Shown: positions 1 through 7,784 of the stretch, one piece after another
How positions within the stretch are numbered: position 1 is the stretch's first letter
Layout: every line of letters begins with the position of its first letter
Source: an uncultured Lachnospiraceae bacterium
Lineage (GTDB): Bacteria; Bacillota; Clostridia; Lachnospirales; Lachnospiraceae
Reading direction: 5' to 3'
Assembly: GCA_934294885.1 (NCBI GenBank)
Contig: CAKRAK010000028.1
Coordinates: forward strand, 1-31,928
DNA length: 31,928 nt
Notes under the pieces: generated by a model
What the model saw: only the letters and a program-made list of their open reading frames with translations
Told to the model about the DNA's origin: nothing
The model's database searches: none
Position numbers and translations under genes: made by a program

Positions 1-255
1 CGTATCCTCATTATCAGAAACTTTATCAGCTTGAAGTACACCATCTTTAATAATTGTTATGTCCCATGTGCCACTTTCGTCATCATATATTGCCAATGAT
101 TCAGGCATATTTGTTTTCAAAGCCGTTGTAGTCTCCTCCGCCTTCGCATCCATCACGCCCCAGCCACTGACATCCACCGCCGACAGCACCATAAGAGCTG
201 CCATGACTCCGGCAAGTATCCGTCTTGCTCCTCGTTTTCCTTTTACTCTCCTCAT
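1..255 (-). CDS. Secreted protein, N-terminal fragment (runs off window edge)
   Basis: This is the first 85 codons of a minus-strand gene that is still open at the left edge, so its function cannot be judged. The ATG at 255 follows a strong AAAGGAGG site. The product begins with an unusually basic stretch (RRVKGKRGARR), then a hydrophobic core at about residues 13-27. A likely signal peptidase site of the A-x-A type follows at A37-K38-A39, before an acidic mature start. The protein is therefore probably exported across the membrane. The mature part seen so far (about 46 residues) carries no motif I recognise. The gene lies 73 bp downstream of the TetR-type regulator on the same strand and could be co-transcribed with it. 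The export call is fairly sure; the identity is unknown. Confidence 0.7.
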   Translation of the reverse strand, partial: MRRVKGKRGARRILAGVMAALMVLSAVDVSGWGVMDAKAEETTTALKTNMPESLAIYDDESGTWDITIIKDGVLQADKVSDNEDT

Positions 256-328
256 ACTTCCTCCTTTTCAACCAGCCACTGCGATTTCCTGCATAAGTAA
301 CAAGTGGTGCTGACAAACATTTACTCCC

Positions 329-982
329 CTACCTCTCAGGCTGGGTTGCATAATCAATAATCATTTCTTTAATTCTTTTTAACTCCGGTGTATAGTCCTT
401 ATTCTCCTCAGAGCCCCATATAAAACCTCCTGCATAATACGTACAGGCTGCCATCATGGTATGCACTGTTGTCCGCATGAATTCGTCCTTTGGAATATCC
501 GTACGAAATGTCCGGTCTTCCTTTGCCTTTTCATACATCCAGTCCAATCTTGTATTTACAGAATAAAGAGAGGCATAGAAATCGTTCAGTTTCTCCGGCT
601 CCACGCCCTCATATGTAACATAATGATTGAAATTATCATTGTAAAGCAGCAGCTCCTTATAATTTTGATACATCCCAATATAGCTGTCCAATGTGAAAAT
701 AAAACGGTCAAGCGCCGGTATCTCTCCAATAGAAGAAAGAGGACGTCTTGCATCCAGTTCATCCAAATACGCTTTCCATTTTACGGCACAAACATCAATT
801 ACCAGCTCCATCTTACTGTTATAGTATCGAAACAGGGTTGCTCTTCCAATTCCCGCTGCCGCTGCAATTTCTCCCATACTTACCGGTTCTATCTTTCGTT
901 CCACAAAGATTTGAAATGCCGAATCCACAATTTGCTTTCTGCGCAAGCTTTTCTTTTCCTGTTGTTGCTCTGACTTACTCAT
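329..982 (-). CDS. TetR/AcrR-family transcriptional regulator
   Basis: This 217-aa protein has the usual TetR size and layout. Residues about 13-60 form a DNA-binding helix-turn-helix, including VSMGEIAAAAGIGRATLFRYY, close to the family pattern T-x-x-x-IA-x-x-AGVS-x-x-x-x-YxxF. The remaining 150 residues are a divergent, mostly helical ligand-binding and dimerisation domain with many aromatic residues. ATG 982 is preceded by GCGGAG at good spacing. The gene lies 59 bp downstream of the LURP-one-domain gene and upstream of a secreted-protein gene, all on the minus strand, so either neighbour could be its target. TetR proteins usually repress adjacent genes and release DNA on binding a small ligand; which ligand applies here cannot be read from the sequence. 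Confidence 0.88.
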   Translation of the reverse strand: MSKSEQQQEKKSLRRKQIVDSAFQIFVERKIEPVSMGEIAAAAGIGRATLFRYYNSKMELVIDVCAVKWKAYLDELDARRPLSSIGEIPALDRFIFTLDSYIGMYQNYKELLLYNDNFNHYVTYEGVEPEKLNDFYASLYSVNTRLDWMYEKAKEDRTFRTDIPKDEFMRTTVHTMMAACTYYAGGFIWGSEENKDYTPELKRIKEMIIDYATQPER

Positions 983-1041
983 ATCAATCTCCGCATTTTA
1001 TAATAGGTTATTCAAATTCTATTCCTATAAGAATCGCAAAA

Positions 1042-2187
1042 CTATTCTTCCTCTTCTTCCTCTTCTTCTTCCCTTTCCAGTTCCCTTACTACCATAACTG
1101 CCATTGCTGTAAGAAGCGGCAGATAGCTTTCATCATAGGCAATTATCACGGAATGGTTAAATACAATGTTATGCATATCCAAATCCGGATTTTCCATAAT
1201 TCCACCCAACACTTTTCCCTTCAGGGTTACGATAACATTACTTCCAATCTGATCTTCATATTCTTCCAGCTTTAATTTTCCTTCCTTTAATTCCATCTTA
1301 AAGCGGTCTCTTACCAGCTCAAATTCCTTCTCTAATGTACCATATGGCTCTCCCCTGTAAGAAAACTCATAGGTAGGCGGTGTTTTTAATTGTTTCTTAG
1401 ATATATGAAATACTTCCTGATGGCTGGTGTCATACACATACAGCTCCTCCATGGGAGCCTTTCCATCCACCTCATAAACTACATTTCCATCCTTATCACA
1501 CAGGTTAAAATGCTGCCCCAAGGTATTAAATTCCTCTGTAAAATTATAAACCTGAGAAGGCTTCGCCTGTTCAATCGGCAAAACCTCATCCGTCTTTGCA
1601 TAATGCATCAAACTTTCTTTTAGCTGTTTTTGTAACAACAGCAAATCTGTATGATAACATATACACTCCTCTGCATTTCCACCGAAGTCCTCCTGAAGAG
1701 GAATATCCGGTTCCATGACTCTGCGAGTAATCAAATCTGCCAAAAAAGAATATCCGAGATATCCCAAAATACCGTCCTTGTCTAACCAGAAATAAAGAAA
1801 ATCTCCATTGTCATTCGGTCCCCATATCAACGCTTGCTGTTTCATGGTGGCAATATCCCCAAGAAAGCAGGAACCTAACGGTGTCCCTATCTTACGGTAC
1901 GCCTCATAAAATTCCTCTATCTTTCTGGGTTCTCTCATAGCTATCATCGACACAGTATCCGTAGAATTATTGTAACTATCCGGCGAACCCGTCATCCAGA
2001 TTGCAATTCCGATAATTAATACTACCGTACCGATAACAACCGACACCATATTCCAATGTCCGGCAATCACGATTCCCAAAGCAATTACGATCACTATCAC
2101 TCCAACAATGTGATAGCTCCGTTCCCTCTTTTTCAATATCTCTTTTGTGCTTTCTGTCTTTTCATTTGTATGTTCCTGTTCTGCCAT
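1042..2187 (-). CDS. Two-TM protein with C-terminal LURP-one/Tubby-like domain and poly-Glu tail
   Basis: This 381-aa protein has a charged N-terminus, two closely spaced hydrophobic helices at about residues 27-47 and 49-66, and then a long cytoplasmic part. The middle section (about 75-215) is not recognised. Residues about 220-370 resemble the LURP-one-related (LOR, YxjI-like) fold: a repeated pattern of short beta strands such as LCDKDGNVVYEV, ELYVYDTSHQEVFHI and YEFSYRGEPYGTL, then a hydrophobic C-terminal helix (LLTAMAVMVVREL). LOR domains adopt the Tubby C-terminal beta-barrel fold around a central helix; their bacterial role is not settled. The last nine residues are all glutamate. 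ATG 2187 follows GGGGGGATTAGAG. It has its own promoter upstream. The LOR assignment is by pattern and moderately sure. Confidence 0.6.
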   Translation of the reverse strand: MAEQEHTNEKTESTKEILKKRERSYHIVGVIVIVIALGIVIAGHWNMVSVVIGTVVLIIGIAIWMTGSPDSYNNSTDTVSMIAMREPRKIEEFYEAYRKIGTPLGSCFLGDIATMKQQALIWGPNDNGDFLYFWLDKDGILGYLGYSFLADLITRRVMEPDIPLQEDFGGNAEECICYHTDLLLLQKQLKESLMHYAKTDEVLPIEQAKPSQVYNFTEEFNTLGQHFNLCDKDGNVVYEVDGKAPMEELYVYDTSHQEVFHISKKQLKTPPTYEFSYRGEPYGTLEKEFELVRDRFKMELKEGKLKLEEYEDQIGSNVIVTLKGKVLGGIMENPDLDMHNIVFNHSVIIAYDESYLPLLTAMAVMVVRELEREEEEEEEEE

Positions 2188-2272
2188 CTCTAATCCCCCC
2201 TGATTGACTTATAAATTTTATAGATATGAAAATCATATCGGATGCGTTTCGTTTTTGATACACCCTGTCTCA

Positions 2273-2302
2273 ATTATATTTTATAATACCCTCTTGCGTC
2301 AA
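2273..2302 (-). promoter_or_regulatory. SigA-type promoter of the LURP-one-domain gene
   Basis: On the minus strand TTGACG (2297-2302) and TATAAT (2273-2278) are separated by 18 bp, about 90 bp upstream of the ATG at 2187. It lies just after the terminator of the fructose operon. Confidence 0.6.
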
Positions 2303-2319
2303 TCTTTTTTCTAAGGATC

Positions 2320-2356
2320 AAAAAAGCCTGTGACAGATTCTATCCATCACAGGCTT
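2320..2356 (-). terminator. Rho-independent terminator of fruKA
   Basis: A perfect 10-bp stem (AAGCCTGTGA at 2324-2333 with its complement at 2347-2356) encloses a 13-nt loop. On the minus strand it runs into a T tract at 2325-2320. It starts 16 bp after the fruA stop codon. Confidence 0.88.
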
Positions 2357-2371
2357 AAAATTTATACAATA

Positions 2372-4267
2372 TTATTCAGCTACTTTTTTCTTTAATAATC
2401 CAAGTAATGCAGCCGAAATTGCAGTTCCCACTAACAATGCAGCCACATATAATAATGCGTTACCAACTACAGGGAATACGAAGATTCCACCGTGAGGAGC
2501 CATTAAGGTACAATTAAATGCCATGGAAAGGGCTCCTGCAACTCCGGAACCGATCACGCAGGAAGGAATAACGTGAAGGGGATCCGCAGCTGCATAAGGA
2601 ATTGCACCCTCGGTAATAAATGCAAGACCCATTACAAAGTTTGTAGGACCATTTTTTCTTTCTTCTGCGGTAAACTTATTCTTAAAGAGCAAGGTTGCCA
2701 ACGCAATCGCACAAGGTGGAACCATACCACCGATCATAACGGCTGCCATAATATTATAGTTTCCTGCTGCAATTGCCGCAGTACCGAATACATAAGCTGC
2801 TTTGTTAAATGGACCACCCATATCAATTGCCATCATTCCGGCAAGGATGAATCCAAGTAAAACAACACTGGCACCATTTAAGGAAGCAAGACCGTTATTT
2901 AATGCGGTATTAATGTAACCGACAATCGGTTCAATCACCAAAGTCATAATCAGACCCACACCTAAGATACCAACAACCGGATAAATCAATACCGGTTTAA
3001 TGCCATCTAAGGATTTCGGGAATTTATCACAAAGCTTCATTAGTAATCTTACAAAATATCCTGCAATAAAACCGGCTGCCAATGCGCCAAGGAAACCGGA
3101 TGTTCCATTGGCTGCAATGGCACCACCCACAAAACCAACCGCAAGACCCGGACGGTCAGCAATACTCATTGCAATAAAGCCTGCGAGCATTGGCAACATA
3201 AACTTGAATGCAATATCTCCAATACCCTTGAACATAGCCGCTGCAGCCGTTACCGTACCAAAGTCAGAGCCGGCTGCTTCTAACTGTTCCGGTGATAATA
3301 CCATACTATCAATCAGGAATGCAATGGCAATCAGAATACCACCCCCAACGACAAATGGAAGCATATGGGAAACACCATTCATCAAATGCTTGTAAATCTG
3401 ATGTCCAACACTACCGCCTTCATCCGACTTCGTAACAGTCTCACCATTACTATGATAAATCGGTGCATCACCTGCCATAGCCCGTTCAACAAGATGGTCT
3501 GCCTTACTGATTCCATCCGATACCGGAACCTCAATCAGCTTCTTGCCATCGAATCTTGCCATCGGCACCTGGGTATCTGCTGCAACAATAATGCAATCAG
3601 CCTCTTCAATATCCTTATTGGTCAGAACATTCTTTGCTCCGCCGGAGCCTCTTGTCTCTACCTTAATGAAACAGCCATGCTCCTTCGCACTTTTTTCAAT
3701 GGCTTCTGCTGCCATAAATGTATGAGCGATTCCTGTCGGACATCCTGTAACAGCAAGTATCTTTTTCTGTGTTGTATCCGCAACAACCACTTCTTCCTGC
3801 GCCTCATCCTTTTCTGCTTCTGCATCATCTATAATCTTCAAAAATTCTTCCGGAGACTTTGCATTCTTTAATGCCTCTGTAAATTCATCATGCATCAGCA
3901 TACCGGAAAGCTTGCTTAAGATATCAATGTGAGCCGAACCGCTTTGAGGATTTGCCGCGATTAAAAACAAAAGATGAACCGGCTCATCATCTAAGGCTTC
4001 ATAATCTACACCATTCGGAATTACCATGGCAATCAATCCCGGAGTCCGAACTCCATCACATCTTCCGTGAGGAATGGCAATACCATCACCTACACCGGTT
4101 GTACTTTCCTTCTCTCTTTCCAATACTGCTTTCAAATAAGATGCTCTGTCTTTAATATTACCCTGAGCAGCCATCAGGTCAACCGCCTGATTCAATACAT
4201 CATTCTTGTCCGATGCGGATACATTTAGGTTAACCGCATTTACCGATAATAAATCCGTAATCTTCAT
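2372..4267 (-). CDS. fruA: PTS fructose transporter subunit EIIABC
   Basis: This 631-aa fused PTS permease phosphorylates fructose to fructose 1-phosphate during uptake. Residues 1-150 are the EIIA(Fru) domain, with the phosphoryl-accepting His67 in GIAIPHGRC. Residues about 168-265 are EIIB, with the phosphocysteine Cys176 in AVTGCPTGIAHTFMAAEA. Residues about 290-628 are the membrane EIIC domain, with many hydrophobic helices, PFVVGGGILIA at its start and the conserved AIPYAAADP segment. An acidic linker (about 148-165) joins A to B. The start ATG follows AAAAGGAGG. It is 40 bp downstream of fruK on the same strand and shares its promoter; a terminator follows. Length, domain order and catalytic residues all fit, so the assignment is sure. 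Confidence 0.97.
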   Translation of the reverse strand: MKITDLLSVNAVNLNVSASDKNDVLNQAVDLMAAQGNIKDRASYLKAVLEREKESTTGVGDGIAIPHGRCDGVRTPGLIAMVIPNGVDYEALDDEPVHLLFLIAANPQSGSAHIDILSKLSGMLMHDEFTEALKNAKSPEEFLKIIDDAEAEKDEAQEEVVVADTTQKKILAVTGCPTGIAHTFMAAEAIEKSAKEHGCFIKVETRGSGGAKNVLTNKDIEEADCIIVAADTQVPMARFDGKKLIEVPVSDGISKADHLVERAMAGDAPIYHSNGETVTKSDEGGSVGHQIYKHLMNGVSHMLPFVVGGGILIAIAFLIDSMVLSPEQLEAAGSDFGTVTAAAAMFKGIGDIAFKFMLPMLAGFIAMSIADRPGLAVGFVGGAIAANGTSGFLGALAAGFIAGYFVRLLMKLCDKFPKSLDGIKPVLIYPVVGILGVGLIMTLVIEPIVGYINTALNNGLASLNGASVVLLGFILAGMMAIDMGGPFNKAAYVFGTAAIAAGNYNIMAAVMIGGMVPPCAIALATLLFKNKFTAEERKNGPTNFVMGLAFITEGAIPYAAADPLHVIPSCVIGSGVAGALSMAFNCTLMAPHGGIFVFPVVGNALLYVAALLVGTAISAALLGLLKKKVAE

Positions 4268-4307
4268 AACACATCCTCCTTTTCATAATCTTGTCATGCA
4301 TTTTCTA

Positions 4308-5213
4308 TTATTTTAATGTAGAAATGAGCCTCTCCACTTCTTTTTGTGTTGCCAGATTTTCTGAAAATGCACTGGCACTTCCTGTACACAGACCATAGTA
4401 AAATGCACTTTCATAATCTTTCTTTGTGGTATATCCATAGAGGAAGCCCGCTACCATGGAATCACCGGCTCCTACGGAATTCACTACCATTCCACTTGGT
4501 GCCTTGCTCATGTAAGAGCTACCATCCTCTGCTACCAAAACAGCACCTTCTCCTGCCATGGAGATTAACACGTTCCTTGCACCTAATTCCTGCATTTTCT
4601 TTGCATATGGAATCGCTTCCTCTCTTGTATGAATCTCTACACCGAATATCTCTCCTAATTCATGATGATTTGGTTTAATTAAAAACGGATGATATTCCAA
4701 AACATTCATCAGCAAATCTCCGGTTGCATCGACAACAACCATAACATTCTTATCCTGAAGCCCTGCCATAATATCGCGATACATGGTTTCCGGCATCCGC
4801 TCCGGAATACTTCCTGCAAGAACTAAAATATCCCCATCCTGTAAGCCGCCTAAACGCTTCATTAACGCTTCCACATCCGTAAGCCCGATATTCGGACCCT
4901 TTCCGTTAATCTCACTTTCTTCATTAGAACGAAGCTTCACATTAATTCTTGAAATTCCTTCATCCACTTCAATAAATTCTTCTGTTACACCAAACTGGTG
5001 AATCCGCTTCCGAATCTCTTCTCCCGTAAACCCGGCGACAAAGCCAAGTGCGGTACTGTCTACGTCCATATTCCGAAGCACAATCGATACATTAATTCCT
5101 TTTCCACCGGGAAACATAATCTCTTTTTCCGTACGATTCACTTTTCCCGGAGTGAAATCCTTGACTGAAATGATATAATCCAGCGACGGATTCAATGTAA
5201 CTGTATAAATCAT
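4308..5213 (-). CDS. fruK: 1-phosphofructokinase
   Basis: This 301-aa PfkB-family sugar kinase converts fructose 1-phosphate plus ATP to fructose 1,6-bisphosphate in the cytoplasm, the step after uptake by FruA. It shows the family start MIYTVTLNPSLDY, the glycine motif PGGKGINV (about 35-42), and the C-terminal PfkB signature NSVGAGDSMVAGFLYG. In that signature Asp251 of GAGD is the expected catalytic base. ATG 5213 sits 8 bp after an AAGGAGG. It is the first gene of fruK-fruA, divergent from the regulator fruR. Tagatose-6-phosphate kinase (LacC) is a close relative, but the fruA and fruR neighbours decide for FruK. Confidence 0.95.
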   Translation of the reverse strand: MIYTVTLNPSLDYIISVKDFTPGKVNRTEKEIMFPGGKGINVSIVLRNMDVDSTALGFVAGFTGEEIRKRIHQFGVTEEFIEVDEGISRINVKLRSNEESEINGKGPNIGLTDVEALMKRLGGLQDGDILVLAGSIPERMPETMYRDIMAGLQDKNVMVVVDATGDLLMNVLEYHPFLIKPNHHELGEIFGVEIHTREEAIPYAKKMQELGARNVLISMAGEGAVLVAEDGSSYMSKAPSGMVVNSVGAGDSMVAGFLYGYTTKKDYESAFYYGLCTGSASAFSENLATQKEVERLISTLK

Positions 5214-5274
5214 ATATGTCCCTCCTTCATGATTTTTTATGAATCAAAATGACCGTTTGTGATTGTGTAACTGT

Positions 5275-5303
5275 ATATTACTACACTATGTTCTATGTGT
5301 CAA
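5275..5303 (-). promoter_or_regulatory. Promoter of fruKA
   Basis: On the minus strand there is a perfect -35 TTGACA (5298-5303), 17 bp, and -10 TAATAT (5275-5280), giving a leader of about 55 nt before fruK. Three TGA elements in 10-bp phase abut its -35 box. Confidence 0.8.
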
Positions 5304-5356
5304 TCATTTTTCGTCATATTTTTTCATTTTCTTGAAGCTTTTTGACGATTTTTGAC
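5304..5356. promoter_or_regulatory. Candidate FruR operator region: 10-bp-phased TGA repeats
   Basis: Between the two divergent promoters, minus-strand TGA triplets begin at exact 10-bp intervals (plus-strand TCA at 5304, 5314 and 5324), each followed by an A-rich stretch. On the plus strand, TGAC occurs at 5343 and 5353, again 10 bp apart, each followed by a T-rich stretch; the second overlaps the fruR -35 box. DeoR-family regulators commonly bind tandem short repeats, so these are probable FruR sites. The function is inferred. The rest of the 305-bp gap between fruK and fruR holds the two promoters and a 140-nt AT-rich fruR leader in which I see no further structure. Confidence 0.5.
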
Positions 5357-5380
5357 TTTTTTTATTCTCCATGATACAAT
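5352..5380 (+). promoter_or_regulatory. Promoter of fruR
   Basis: TTGACT (5352-5357), 17 bp, TACAAT (5375-5380) with an extended -10 TG at 5372-5373. It gives a leader of about 130 nt before the ATG at 5519. The -35 box overlaps the second plus-strand TGAC repeat, which suggests autorepression. Confidence 0.75.
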
Positions 5381-5518
5381 CAATTCGTATGATAATCATC
5401 TATTAAGCATTATCACACAATTGCAAAATGGTTGTTCGCTTATATTCATTTATGCAAATTGTAAAAGGACATTTTACAAAAATCCTATTAGATATTATGA
5501 TGAAAGTGAGGGATTTCT

Positions 5519-6259
5519 ATGCTTCCGGAAGAACGAAAACAGTTAATTTGTAATTATATTAATGAGAATCAGGCAGCTTCCACTGCCGAATTGATGAATC
5601 TGTGCCAATCCTCAGAGGCTACGATTCGAAGAGATTTAACGGAATTAAACAAAATAGGTGCCATATCCAAGGTACATGGCGGCGCCGTTGCTACACAGAA
5701 CAAGATTATGGCAGATTATGAGGTTTCCCAGCGGGCAAGCCAGAACAAGGAAGAAAAAATCGCCCTTGCCAGATATGCCGCCGGTCTGATCAGTGATAAT
5801 GACTTAGTCTACATGGACGCAGGTACAACAACCTCTTATATTATCGATTATATGACAGCCAAAAATGTTGTGATTATAACCAATGCCATTTCCCATGCAT
5901 TAAAAATTACGGCAATGGGCTACCGGGTATATTTAACCGGAGGTTTTTTAAAGGCCTCCACAGAAGCTCTGATTGGAGCCCATTGCTATGAATCACTGCT
6001 TTCTTATCATTTTTCCATTGGCTTCTTCGGTACCAACGGAGTCAGTCATGAAGAAGGCTTTACAACACCGGATCTGGAAGAGGGCAAGATAAAAGAATGT
6101 GCCATAAGCCGCACCAATGCCCCATATGTGCTTTGCGACCACACAAAATTCCATTCCAGCTCCCTGGCGAAATTCGCCAATTATGACCAGGCAATCATTA
6201 TTACAACAGACAATATTCCTGCCGGTTATAAAAAAGATACCAATGTAATTCGGATATAA
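5519..6259 (+). CDS. fruR: DeoR-family regulator of fructose utilisation
   Basis: This 246-aa protein matches the DeoR/GlpR layout. The N-terminal helix-turn-helix spans residues about 5-57, with the signature around STAELMNLCQSSEATIRRDL and the following wing SKVHGGAV. The C-terminal DeoRC domain (about 75-230), a sugar-phosphate-sensing fold related to ribose-5-phosphate isomerase, shows YMDAGTTTSYI, ITNAISHA and the conserved FFGTNGVS. ATG 5519 follows GAGGG. It is transcribed divergently from fruK-fruA, which indicates that it represses that operon and is released by a fructose phosphate, as for other FruR proteins of this class. It converges on the MATE gene with a 13-bp gap and no visible terminator. 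Confidence 0.9.
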   Translation: MLPEERKQLICNYINENQAASTAELMNLCQSSEATIRRDLTELNKIGAISKVHGGAVATQNKIMADYEVSQRASQNKEEKIALARYAAGLISDNDLVYMDAGTTTSYIIDYMTAKNVVIITNAISHALKITAMGYRVYLTGGFLKASTEALIGAHCYESLLSYHFSIGFFGTNGVSHEEGFTTPDLEEGKIKECAISRTNAPYVLCDHTKFHSSSLAKFANYDQAIIITTDNIPAGYKKDTNVIRI

Positions 6260-6272
6260 TCGGAAGAAAACC

Positions 6273-7643
6273 TTATAAAGTATCTACCAGATTGGTAATC
6301 CAGACTTCCTTCTTTATCAGAATATAACCTACGATTACCTTGATAAAATCCAGTGCCTGTACAATTCCATATATAACAAGAATGGATAATCCGGTGTGTT
6401 TGCAAAGTGCAAATGCAACCGGAATGCAGACTACGCAGGTAAATCCACTATCGAACAGAAATGTAATTACCGTCTTTCCTCCGGAACGAAGGGTAAAATA
6501 CAAGGAATTCAAAAAGCCCTGCACCGGGAAAAAGCATGCCGTAATGATAATAATACAGGTACCAAGCCTTCTTACCTCCTCTGAGGTCTGATAAAGCTTT
6601 GGGAATACTCCCGATATTCCTACTAAAATAACCGTCAGCACAATACATACCGCTCCGGTAAACCACATCAGCTTAATTGCACTTTTCTTTGCCTCTTTAT
6701 ATTTGGAGGCTCCTAGTAATTGTCCGATTACAATACCCACAGCACCACCTAACGCTACAAATACAACATTTAAAAGATTACAAATGGCATTGGAAATATT
6801 AATTCCCGCTACTACATTTAAGCCTCTTGTGGAATAACACTGGGTTAAAACCGCAATACCTCCTGCCCACAAAAACTCATTGGCAAAGATAGGACTTCCC
6901 TTCTTTATGATCATAAGGGTTATATCCTTTGGCACCTTTAAGGTTCGGTATACCTGAATCAAAAATGTATGACGCTTTGACTCCTTATGAGACCATATCA
7001 CAATAACTGCCATCTCCACAACACGGGCAATGGCTGTTGCAATCGCAGCTCCTCTCACCTCTAAGCGGGGAAATCCGAATTTGCCATAGATTAGCAGATA
7101 ATTCAATACAATATCCACCACCACGGAACAAATACCGGCAATCATCGGTTTTACACTTTCACCGGTTTCCCTTAAGCTGGTTGCATAAATCTGGGTTACA
7201 ATGAAGGGAAGAAGACAAAACAGCATAATATCCAGATACTGCTTTGCATAGGTCATGGTAAGACCCGGATCGATTCCCCCTCCGTTTCCATGAAGATACA
7301 AAGAGATTAACTGATTTCCAAACAAAATAAATACCAGATTCCCCGCAAGAAAACAAAACATTCCAATCCACCATTTTAAGCGGAATACGTTCCGAAATCC
7401 CTCTTCATCCCCTTTTCCGTAATACTGGGCACCATAAATCGTCGGTCCCGACAAACCGCCGAACACTGCCAGATTAAATACAAATATCAACTGTCCCACA
7501 ATAGAAACTCCGGTCATGGATTCCGTTCCAAGACTTCCTACCATAACATTATCTACCAGACTGACGGCATTTGTAATTCCGTTCTGTATCATCATGGGAA
7601 TTGCCAGTTTCATAGCCTTTCCATATATATTATTTTGATTCAT
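6273..7643 (-). CDS. MATE-family multidrug/toxin exporter
   Basis: This 456-aa integral membrane protein has about 12 hydrophobic helices and the MATE start pattern AMKLAIPMMIQNGITNAVSLVDNVMVGSLG. It also has the later GGLSGPTIYGAQYYGKGD and GAVGIVIGQLLGASKYKEA segments, which are the repeated MatE halves. MATE proteins export drugs or metabolites by Na+ or H+ antiport in the cytoplasmic membrane; the substrate cannot be told here. ATG 7643 follows GAAGGTAATGAA, a moderate ribosome site. It lies 142 bp downstream of the chemoreceptor gene on the same strand but behind that gene's terminator, so it is probably a separate unit. Confidence 0.9.
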   Translation of the reverse strand: MNQNNIYGKAMKLAIPMMIQNGITNAVSLVDNVMVGSLGTESMTGVSIVGQLIFVFNLAVFGGLSGPTIYGAQYYGKGDEEGFRNVFRLKWWIGMFCFLAGNLVFILFGNQLISLYLHGNGGGIDPGLTMTYAKQYLDIMLFCLLPFIVTQIYATSLRETGESVKPMIAGICSVVVDIVLNYLLIYGKFGFPRLEVRGAAIATAIARVVEMAVIVIWSHKESKRHTFLIQVYRTLKVPKDITLMIIKKGSPIFANEFLWAGGIAVLTQCYSTRGLNVVAGINISNAICNLLNVVFVALGGAVGIVIGQLLGASKYKEAKKSAIKLMWFTGAVCIVLTVILVGISGVFPKLYQTSEEVRRLGTCIIIITACFFPVQGFLNSLYFTLRSGGKTVITFLFDSGFTCVVCIPVAFALCKHTGLSILVIYGIVQALDFIKVIVGYILIKKEVWITNLVDTL

Positions 7644-7705
7644 TTCATTACCTTCTTTTCTTCTTTCTTATTCCCATACATCCGTAATTTCAGGATAATT
7701 ACACG

Positions 7706-7757
7706 AAAAAACACACTTTCCAAAAAGTGACATCCTATCACTGAATAGAAAGTGTGT
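7706..7757 (-). terminator. Rho-independent terminator of the chemoreceptor gene
   Basis: A 10-bp perfect stem (7711-7720 with 7748-7757) contains a second small helix (AGTGA 7726-7730 with TCACT 7738-7742). On the minus strand it ends in six T residues. It lies 27 bp after the mcp stop codon. Confidence 0.85.
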
Positions 7758-7784
7758 CTGATTCGAAGCCCTTGTCATCCAAGC

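Noticed and set aside
461..1275. Open frames antisense to the TetR and LURP-one genes
   Set aside because: They have no ribosome sites, odd composition, and arise only from lack of stops opposite real genes.
5352..5546. 64-aa open frame overlapping the fruR promoter and start
   Set aside because: It starts inside the -35 region, has no ribosome site, and overlaps the first codons of fruR in another frame.
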